Shown here one piece after another: positions 30,505 through 64,000 of a DNA stretch of 64,000 nt. The position numbers and the translations under genes are program-made. Under the pieces are notes generated by a model. It was not told where the DNA came from. It did no database searches and worked only from the letters and a program-made list of their open reading frames with translations. The DNA is from Serinus canaria (taxonomy: Eukaryota; Chordata; Aves; Passeriformes; Fringillidae). Location of the stretch: NCBI RefSeq assembly GCF_022539315.1, contig NC_066319.1, forward strand, positions 29,722,093-29,786,092, in the 5' to 3' direction. The stretch's first letter is position 1; every line of letters begins with the position of its first letter.

Positions 30505-30841
30505 TTAAAATCTTTGTCCTAAGGGTGATTCTAAGTTAAAAAAGTGGATTTATGTATAAAAGTAGTTGCTAGAAAAATCTATCTAAAGCTTTAGAATTTA
30601 GTACTGACATGGTCTCCATTTCTCGACCACAGAGAAAGAAAACCTGGACAATCTTTAGATCAGTTAAACTGGCTCACAAGCTGATCAGCGTATTCTTCAA
30701 TAATACGCAATTTCACTGGCAAAGGATGCTGCCACTGAGGTCTAGAGCTCACATGCATTTGTATTAGAATTGGGCAGACCTACACATGATCTGCTTGGAA
30801 AGGTAACTAGATTGAAGTCCATTTGTCCCTTGGAACTGCTC

Positions 30842-54343
<23,502 letters not shown>

Positions 54344-54493
54344 GATTATTTGTAATTATGCTTACTCTCTTCAAACCAAAATGCTGCTATTAGGCCAGTT
54401 TGTGTTATGATATTGCGTAAAATCCATTATAGATTCAAAAATATTTCCCTTCCATCACAAGACACTTGAAGAGGCATCCAGGAGGAAAATCTA
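54344..54493 (-). other. PALS1: Predicted 5' UTR part of the PALS1 ATG exon
   Basis: On the minus strand an A/T-rich run (plus strand 54506-54532, nearly all A) gives a long T tract followed by ATATCTGTCAG, a strong acceptor ending at 54494. The exon would then start at 54493 with 150 bases of UTR. This is a prediction without transcript evidence. Confidence 0.5.
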
Positions 54494-57400
54494 CTGACAG
54501 ATATTAAAAAAAAAATAAAAAAAAAAAAAAAGAAATTAGTGAGTAATTGGACAAATAAGAAAACACCTAAGGTCCCCAGGCATCAAAACATTCGAACTTT
54601 GCATCCAAATTTACATAGTGGCTCTTCCCCTACTAAGAACTACAGAATCTTCACAAATCTGTTTCACATATTTTGGTAGACTTCAGGTGCCAATGTCAGA
54701 AAAGCAGCACTGTTAAATCTAATGTTAAAACCTCTTTTATTCTCAAGTGAAAACTGTGGTGATTCTGTACTTAACACAATTGCAGTCAAGCAGTTTTCAG
54801 AGAGTTCTCACTCAAGTTTTAATTTGTACTTTCATTCTTAAAAATTCCAACAGAAACCACGCTTATAAACAACATGTTCATAAGTAGTTGAGTATGCTGA
54901 ACACAAGTAAAGATATTTGCATTTACTGTTTATAAATCAAGGCATTTTATGTAAACATTGCTTCCTGGATTCAGAGAAGACAGGTCTGACATAGAGTTCA
55001 TCCAAAAGATACTATCTAAAGCAGACAGAAGCTGCACTTACACAATTACAAGTACAGATAAAGTTCTAGGATAAGGGTTTGGACAATTCTGGTGAGCAGC
55101 TACTCTTAATACTTCCCATAGCTATGCCTTAAAGCAGGAAGGAATAAATACAAGAGTTAAAATCCTTGTGTGGGAGTACAGACATACAGATTTGACAGAG
55201 AATAATAATTAATCTCCACAGTCAACTATGACATTCCACTATACTACACGCATCTTAATCTGGTTTCTTATTCCTGATGATTCAGGCTAAAGAGCTTAGG
55301 TGTCCTGATAAATATAACCACTCAGCTCTTACATATAATGCATGTAACAGTGTGTTTTATACCACACTGCCTTTCTGTCAGTGATCGTTATCCACAATTT
55401 GTCCAATTAAAACGTTAAAAGGTTATAAAATTAACAAACAGTTGGATACCATATCATCAGTACATTTAATTTCCTTTTAAATTTACTGAAAGGAAAAGGA
55501 AAGGAAATAATATGAAATATCTCTAAGTCTTATTACACACTGGAAGCACCAAGACAGAAAAAAACCCCAAAAAACCAAAACCCAAAATCACCTACATTCT
55601 TATACCAAATGTTTGTGTTTGGAGGAGGAAGGGAAGGATGTTTACTGTAATTAAGTTGAAAATTAAATATCTATAGTTCTGTTTAGGAGGAGCAGCAATA
55701 GAAACTCCTACACAAGTTTTTGCCAGCTTGCAATTCTAAATACATAGAGCTTTTCATTTTCAAGAGGAGTAGCACACAGCATACAACAAAATTATTTCCT
55801 TTACTCGTTTCCCCTCTAGCCCCAGCTACTAAAATAGTTATTACTATTTTATTACTAAAATCTTCCCAATCAGAAAATTAATTAAAGTATTTCTGTGGTA
55901 GTAAAAATTTTTTTTTGCCCTTATAAGACACTTAATTGCACTCCACTGCTCAACATCCAATACACACATTCAGAAAAAAAACGAGGCAAAAAAAGTGGAT
56001 CGAAACCTGCATGGTATTGGGACTAGCACTGCAAGTACCCCACAATTACTCAGTGCCTGTAAATCCTCCAGTTAGTGCCCAACTAACTAGGACAGCTTTT
56101 CAAAGAATAAAGACACATAAAATTAGCATTTAGACATGGTTATATAAAGCACCACTTTAAGAAAAAGTTCTGTGAAATTCAGAGAAAGGTGGATAAACAT
56201 TTAGCAAAATAATCCTCAGGAAGCTGTATTTTCCCTTCTGAAAAGGCAAATTCTCTGTACACAAATACCAATTCCCAAAAAGGAAGCCTCATTAGGAACA
56301 ATAAAATTGCTAAGACCATTATTTTAACTGTGGACAGAAGATAATTCAAATTCTTTTAAATTCAAATTGTATTGGGCAGAGCTTGTCTGAACACTGAAAC
56401 TTATCAAAGCTACATTCATCTCTTTTCAACTCCATCAAACTGAAAGAAAACTCACATTCCTGAGTCTATAGGGTACAACCAACAGGTGCTGAAACAATGA
56501 ATAAGGTTCTGAGGTGATGAAAAATATCCATTTATTCAGCACTAAAAAAGTAAAAAACAGGGTGTGAGGACCTGTAAGAAGTAAAACACAATTTTATACT
56601 CAATCATGTGTAAGCTAAATGATGTCACACTCTCTAGTGAATCTTAATCATAAAGAATTATCAGAAAATTTAGTAGATGGCCAATGTTTAAATGCTTATC
56701 TGGTCAAGAATATTTACAGTGGGATTAGCTACATATCCTCCATCAAATATCAAGTGCCAGCTACAAAAATGGCCCACCAAAAACTCATATCTGTATATAG
56801 AGTGAGAAGATTTAAAATCTCTTTAGTTTAATAATGTGAACTGAAGACAAGAGAAAAATATAGTCTGGAGTAATAGGCAACCTTAGTAACACTGTGCACA
56901 TTTTCAGTATAAACTGTGTTCAAGGCACACAGGGCATATAAATTCTTTGAACAGGGTACCAAGACATTTAAAAGTCACCTGTGATAAGCTGCCTACTTTC
57001 AGTATTCAAGATCTGAGTCAATCAAGTCAAAAAGAAACAAAAGCTACAGGAAATCAAAGCTCTCTTGCAGTCACACTTTAACAGCAACAGTCAGAAAACC
57101 TCAATGACAATTTAAGAATTTTGGAATTTTAAATAAAAAGTATTTCTGGTGTCCCAGAAACCTAGATACTTCTAAAACCAGCAATAAACAGTACAGCAAA
57201 AGAATCGCACTCAGATTATACAAAAGATGATACAAAATATCATATTATCAGGCAACCTACCATCTGACCTTACAGAAACACCAAACCAAATACACAAAAA
57301 CCTGACCCCCAACATAAGTAGCTGGTCATCTATAAAAGCATAAGCATGCTGCAAGTCTGGAATGCTGAACAACTTCCTTTAATCAAAGAACTTCTGATAA

Positions 57401-60400
57401 CGGGTGACCCCTTCCAAACCTAAGCCCCTCTCCTCCTTCCTGTTGTCTCAGGTCTGCATCAGACATCACAAATCCTCATCTCCAACTGTTTTGGAAAAAT
57501 GCTACTGCTCAACTGCAATAACTGAAATAAACACGTAAGGAAAGAAAAATCCCTGATCAGTTCTCAAGTCCCTCTCCACAATGGTCCTAAGGCTGCAAAA
57601 TGTAAAATATTACACTGATAAATTTAATTTGGTTCTCAAATTAAGGTGTGGCATAGCTGAGATTAAAAATAAGATTCGTCTTAAGGGGAGGTACTAGGAA
57701 CAGAAAATTTTATTTTAACCAATATGCATGGCATCAAAAGTCATAAGATGAATAAATTCAGAAACTGTTCTGTTGGGTTTTTTTTCTAATGGTTTCTTTT
57801 GAAATTTTAAAAATTCTGTGACAGTAACAATAAGGGAAGGTTGTTACACCAAGTCTGTTCTCTGCAAATTGTGGATTATCCAATAAAACAGCTTTTCAGC
57901 CCAAGAGAAGCTTATTTTACTAAATTAATATTTAGTTCTATGGAGAATAATTTACAGACTTACTCAATAACAGTAATTTTTACTACTTCATATGTACAAT
58001 CTAAATAATAACATTTGTAACTAAGAGAGCTCCTTTCCACTTCAGAACTTGGTAGTAGCAGTTCCTATATTTTACAGATATGTACAAGAGTCTGTTACAC
58101 AGCTTGATTGCTCAAGGTTGAATAGGGTTAAATCATGGCTTTGAACATCTTGCTTTGAACTGCCCATATCTAACTGGGGAATCTCAGTGCTTCCACATAA
58201 CACGTAGAGCTTTCCAAAATAAACCAGATTTATGACTCTCTCAGTCCAACTTTGTATCACAAGTCCTACCAACACAGTCCTGGAGAGTGCATGTCAAAGT
58301 CTCTTCTTCACAGATTACTTTTATATTTGGATCCAGAGGAAGATTTCTAAATACTGACTATGTTAGTACAGCTGTTAAAAAACAGCACTTCATTCACTCT
58401 GGTCACCATTGGGCATCATATAAAATTCTGACTAGAATATTAATTATGAGCAGCAAACAAACCATATCTCTGATGCAAGTTCATAATAGCAAAATTAAAG
58501 AAAAAGCACAAGTACTGTCTTGGTAACTATACTAACTATTCTCAAAAATACTGTATTTTACAAGCCACCATTCTTCATAGCTAACAATGTCAGGCTTCTA
58601 TCATCTTTTTAAACATCCTGAATACACTAAAAAAAGCACAGACCCCCAAAGCTCTGTAAAAGAATTAACATACATAAAAGCAATGATTTTGGTGTGCAAG
58701 GCAAATGCTAGAATAAAATAAATACTAACAGAGACTGAAATAGAAGTGCTGTAAGGTGGTTTTAGTTTTCACTTGCTTTGTGGGGACTCTGGCTGGTGTG
58801 CATAGCAAACCTAATTGCTTTAACAACTAAGTTCTGTACAGTAAAATTAAATTTGTTTTGCTTCAGCGACTTCCAAAGAGCAAAAATGACATTTTCTGGA
58901 GGCTGAGGCTGTGTGTTACATTTCAGCAGTGTTTAAAATTCTTTCATTGCTAGAAGAATGATTAGACCTGATAGTTCCAGTTTTAAAATTCATTAAAGGT
59001 GCAAATTCTGAATGACTGCAAGGAGGTTCAGTGCTTACCTCCAGTGAAATTTCATTTGTTTTGGCACAGAGTACAAAAGCCCAAACCTACATTTGTAATT
59101 TTAATATAAATACAAGAAATAGATATTAAACATTAGCACAGTGCAAGGATTTATCATCAGCTTAAAGCTATATACTACAACAGACATGGTTTCCTAAAAT
59201 ATTAATTAAAAACAATTGGAAGATGAATTCTAGGTTGCTGAAGTGGATTAGAAATTAGAATAAAATCACATACAAGACGTTTGCGGGTACCCAAACTACT
59301 AATAAAATATGAGCATAAAACTATGCTACAGATCTCTGCCATGTATTATTAATAGCTCACATAATAGTGTTTCTTCTGGTATTTTTTACTCAGTACTTCA
59401 GATTCTAGGCAAGCAAAACCTAAGCCATAAAAATCACAAAGTAACAAAGTAAAACACTTCAATAATTCTACAAATGGAAGTTCGGTGCAAGAATATAAAA
59501 AAAAAAAATAAAAATTCCCAGCTCTCCTTGCATCATCTCCTATGCAGCATTTATTCTTCAATGGGATTTCAATGAATCTGCAAGATGAGGAAATTTGGAA
59601 AACAATTACATAAAGGAAAACAGAACACAAATCATGTTGCACAGCATAAAAAAATATTACCACTACTTGATGATAGTTAAAGATCAGAGTTTATGACAGA
59701 AAATATTTCACAGATATTTCCTATGACTCTTAATAGTACCTGAAATAACTGATATAGCCTGGAACAGATTGATGTTTTGCAAAAATAAGCAAAAGTTACA
59801 AAATTTATGGCAACTTAATACCTCTTGTCTTTAATTTACAAAACAAAATCTATAATGAAAAAAGAATCTTTACACAAGCTTTGTAACATGTTCAAGAAAA
59901 TTACTTTCTGGCATGGTTTGTTTTTTCAAATTTAAACTAGTCTTTCTTATAACTAGATATTCTAGCATAGACTCTAGTATTGGAAGCAAACTCTTCCTTT
60001 AATATCCAGCTGACACTTGCTTTAATAATTTCAAAACAGAGTTCATTATAACACCTGTCAAGCACAGTAACTCAGTAAAACACGTGAATTTTAAAGGGCT
60101 CTCAGACATGCCGAGAGGTTTTAACATTCCACTCTCACTTAAACGTGCAAGAGATGTGAATCAACAGCAAAAAGGGCTGAACCCTCAAACTGATCATTAT
60201 TTTCACTGTTAGCAGTTTCTAAGTTACATTCGTACCAGAACAAATGCAATGTTAATTTGCAGCATTAAAGCACGGAGAAATTCAAATGAAACTGAAAATT
60301 CAGATGATAAAGTTAGATTCCAGTTTTATAAATGGTATAAACAAATTGCTCAGCCTGCAAACCTGGGACATTATAAGCACATTTTTATATCACATTGCTA

Positions 60401-63400
60401 TTACATCTAAGAACTGTGGTCTATGTAAGACATCAGATTTTATTAGGCTTGTTTATCTGTTAATGCAATGTCACCAATTGAAAAAGTCACAGCTCGAGAA
60501 TGGGCCTACAGTATCAACTTCAAAAGACACAAGGCAACTCCCTACAAGTCAGATATGAACAAAGTGTTTTCCATGAAAAACAGGCACCAGCAGGAGACAT
60601 ACATCCTGTCAATCAGCAGCCACCTCACTCAGACCTCCTTTCAGCAACAGCACCTTTGCAGTAAAATACATGCAAGATACCTCTGCAGCATTTGTATGAA
60701 GAGGGAGGAACAATTAAGGCTTATTTAAATTCCTGCCCATCTCACTGTGAAAGACAAATGCTGCCTGTTTTATCAGCAGCAACCTTTCTTGGTTAGCATA
60801 GCAACAGTGAGCTCCTTTAATCAGCTAAAATTGATAGCACAGGTCAAGCCACACTCATGACAGCACAGAACCACTCCACACGAGGCTTTCTCCAGTAGTA
60901 AAACATCTTTCTCCTGCATTTATCAACATGTTTCTTTTCAGTTACACAGTGTTTCCTAAGTTGACTGAGATTTGAAACAATTGACAAAAACACTAAGAAA
61001 AAACACATACCACAATTCCCTTTGTTTTAAATAAACACTACTACTTAGACAACATTAATTTGTGATTTTTAGATCAAATGAAAAATAGACAGGGAGGAGA
61101 ATAAAGTTACAGCTGGGATGAGAAGGAATGACAACAGAAACAAACTAGAGTCGGTTTCAAGAAGCTTATTGCCTAAAGTCACAGCTAGACAAAAAAAGTT
61201 AAAATACTTGTGGAGGTCAGTTAAGCAATTCTGTAACATAGTATTTACGTTTTAAGTTCTGTTCATATTTTGTGTCCTCGATAAAGCTTCAACACAGCTG
61301 TGCTGACAAATCCTAAATTGCGGTTAGGAGCACAACAGAGGGCAGTCTCTGCAGCACTTCATGAAAACCTGAAAAAACCCCCAAAGCTGTTTCAAAAGAG
61401 AGCTCAAAGAAACATCCAATATAACAGCTCCTTAAATGGCCTGACGCCCACATGTCCCCAAAACAGCACACAGATATACCACCCCAGCATTCCACCAGGG
61501 CTTAGATTAATAGGCTACAACTATGCATACATTTGAATACTCAGTTCTAATCAGATCTTTAGTACCCATAATGCCTGCGACAAAACCTGTTTATTTTATA
61601 TATAGATATGAGTGGATAACATAGCTGCCTACAAAATGCAATGAAAATATAGTAGTATGAGAAAAAAGGAGGTACCTTAATGTAGTAGATTTTTAAATGT
61701 TTAGAAACCTTCAAGCATAACAAATGAAGAGTAAAGAAATTCCTAGAATTCCAGGGATTGTTAACAGATCTCACAGGACAGCTAGAAGCATGCTAACAAG
61801 ACAGTAATTTCTTATCACCCATTCACAGCTAAGACTTCAGCTTTCATTGTCTTAAAAGCAAATATGCCTGTCCTCACTTTAAATGGTGGTTATAGTCCCT
61901 CTGAAATTAAAAACACTGCTGCTATTTTAGTTCTCTAATAAGATTCCTCCAACCCCCTTGAAACTGTGTCCTTGTTGGCTCAGGCTCTTGCATTCTGGTC
62001 TCATTTTAACCCCCATGTTTTTTAGCATGTTATTTTTAATGTCAATGCTTGCCACTGCTCCACTTTGTAAAACACAGTTTAATAGCAAACGTTCATGGGT
62101 ACTAGTAGGTATACGACATTGTAACTTCAAAGAGGTGACTGAACCAAAGCTAAATTAATAAATCCCAAGTTAAACTGAAGTTACAATGTTCCACAATTTA
62201 CATCTCATCTGACGTTTAAATCCACAAAAAATGGCATTAGTTTAGTATTCCACAACAAGTTATTCTTAAGCCACATTAACAATACTCTAAAGAAAGACTA
62301 ACTTCTTCTATATTTACTTTAATACTTCAATATCTACTGAATTCAATTTAAAAATATCACCTAAAGAAAATGGAAATACAGCTATTCATCTAAACCTTTC
62401 ATCCAAAATTGCCAAAATGTCAGCTACCTAATTCAGTCTTCAGAGATTATACTGGGACCAAGACTGTCTTCTAATTTTATATGATTGAGCCATAGGCTTT
62501 GCAAGTTCAAAAAAGCAAAGTCTTGCAACATTATGTAGCAAAGATACATGTGCTAGCTTCTTTCATGTGGCCATCCTCCTCAGGCTCTCTTTTCAACTCC
62601 ATTTTGCCAGATTAACTGGATGCGTGTCAGGGATGATTTCAAAAGCTTTTTTTAAATGATCCCCAATGATATAACCTGATTAGCGGTGTCACTGTGTTAC
62701 TCATAGGTATGTGGGGGCGAAGGGGATAAGGATCTTCTGACCTTTTTTTCTGACCACAAAAATAGGTTGAGACTTCTAAAAATTGATATTCTGGAAAACA
62801 GGACATTGATCACAAAACTATACAATTATCAGCTTCACAGGACACACAGTCACATACCACAAACTCAGAACAACCACATTTCATTTTAGCTCCTCTAATT
62901 ATTGAAAGGAAAAAAACCCAATGCACAAACTATTTCGGCTACTCAGGTCTCTGATGTCACAAGACTTTCATTCCTAAATTCATCTGAGATGGTGGTGACT
63001 GTTTCACTGAGCAAATCCCTAAAAAACTGTTGCATAATTTTAAAAAATTTCTTCCAGAAGTATTTTCTCTTCATGGGTGCAAGGTTTTCTTTGTCTAATT
63101 AGCATAATCTGTAGTTGATTTTTCTGAAGGGAACTGTAAGCAAGGTGTACAAGCCATGGCAGTGTGTATGAATTTTTTTAGCCATTTCAGTATTACTAGT
63201 ATGATGAGATGCCCTGCAAGATGTAAATGACAGAAGCCCTTGCTACTACTGAAGAAAGAAACTCTCCTCAGCCAGGACAAGTGCAATGGATAACTATGGC
63301 AACTGTATCCTCTAAAGAACCAATGGGTGACAGTTGAAGATTGCAGAGGATTAGGCTCAACGAAATTCACGTCCATGAAATCTGCTGGGATGCTCCTAAA

Positions 63401-64000
63401 TCCTGAGAATACAAAGGGCAAAGTCAAAACTCAACATTTTGCAGGCTGAAAAAACTGTTGAGAATTTGCAGTGCTGTAGCTTCTTTACACTGTGTCAGTC
63501 ACATTACTTAGTATTTGCAAACATTGCAGTGATTTTTTCAGGGAACTCACATAATTCATATGTTTGTGCACAACTAACTGCCAACTGCTAGAACAGAACA
63601 AAGCTGACTAGGCTTTCAAGTGTGCCCTACTTCCTCAGCCTTCCAAACATAATCAGTAGTTCATGAATTTATGACAAGAACCAAAAAAGAGACTGTCAGT
63701 ATGATTCCTCAGACTGTTAAGTTGTGCTAGTTTGCGGCTGCCAAAGACCTGCAGTCTCATTATTCTTTCTCTTGACTGCTCCCTTATGGTCTCCACTTTT
63801 GGGTTGTACAGCCATTACCTTCTCTGGCAGTTTTGAAGCCTGTCAAATCTGCCACCAAGCAATTTTAATTCAACAAGATTGCAGAATGTCACAAAATACT
63901 TTTGTTTGGTTGGTTTTGGTCAAATTGGCATGGCAGAACAGATCACAATAATCTGAAAGGTGACAAGATTGGCATAAGGGTCAGGAGCACAGGTTTTGAG
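54494..64000 (-). other. PALS1: PALS1 5' intron (partial, runs off the right edge)
   Basis: About 9.5 kb of AT-rich DNA without CpG island, conserved coding exon or recognised transposon. The PALS1 promoter and first noncoding exon(s) are therefore expected right of the window. A 74-bp inverted repeat lies at 62116-62189. Open frames in both strands are short and low-complexity. Confidence 0.6.
62116..62189. repeat. 74-bp inverted repeat with perfect 14-bp arms
   Basis: ACATTGTAACTTCA at 62116-62129 is matched by its exact reverse complement at 62176-62189, with 46 bases between. It could be a short nonautonomous DNA transposon relic, an RNA hairpin or chance. Clear target-site duplications are not seen. 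Confidence 0.75.

Larger units (their letters stand above)
27956..30841 (-). other. PALS1: PALS1 3' UTR
   Basis: The minus-strand sequence after the PALS1 stop has no coding signal and ends at an AATAAA at 27979-27974, giving a UTR of about 2.9 kb. A more proximal AATAAA lies at 28202-28197. A TA/CA microsatellite sits at 30472-30504. The length is inferred; shorter forms are possible. Confidence 0.55.

Overview
This is a vertebrate nuclear window, almost certainly from a bird. The genes are spliced with GT-AG introns, CR1 retroposon fragments carry the avian-type tail and RT end, and the proteins are near-identical to amniote orthologues as I remember them. The species cannot be named from the sequence. 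Gene identities come from recognising the translated exons; no database search was run.

Layout, left to right. Positions 1-2110 hold the first coding exon of PLEK2 on the minus strand and the start of its intron 1; the rest of PLEK2 lies beyond the left edge. Positions 2111 to about 7790 are the PLEK2 upstream region and the 3' UTR/downstream flank of EIF2S1. EIF2S1 (eIF2 alpha, minus strand) has seven coding exons between 15676 and 7790 and a noncoding exon 1 near 17.53-17.62 kb. A CpG island at about 17.22-18.18 kb is the shared divergent promoter of EIF2S1 and ATP6V1D. ATP6V1D (V-ATPase subunit D, plus strand) has nine coding exons between 17945 and 26337 and a poly(A) signal at 27035. PALS1/MPP5 (polarity scaffold, minus strand) has thirteen coding exons between 54343 and 30842 and a long 3' UTR reaching about 27.96 kb. 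The right-hand 9.5 kb is 5' intron of PALS1; its promoter is outside the window.

Every coding exon of EIF2S1 (315 aa), ATP6V1D (247 aa) and PALS1 (675 aa) could be joined in phase with consensus splice sites, with no frameshift or internal stop, so all three look intact. They act in different processes: translation initiation and stress control, proton pumping into endosomes/lysosomes, and apical junction polarity. The one clear regulatory link is the EIF2S1/ATP6V1D promoter. It carries a perfect 10-bp TFEB/CLEAR palindrome and a second CACGTGAC site.

I found no undescribed multi-gene system, phage, CRISPR array, intact transposon or endogenous retrovirus. The most interesting leads are the promoter CLEAR sites, an orientation of PLEK2 that differs from the human arrangement I remember, a cluster of AT-rich palindromes in ATP6V1D intron 2, and a 14-bp inverted repeat in the PALS1 5' intron.
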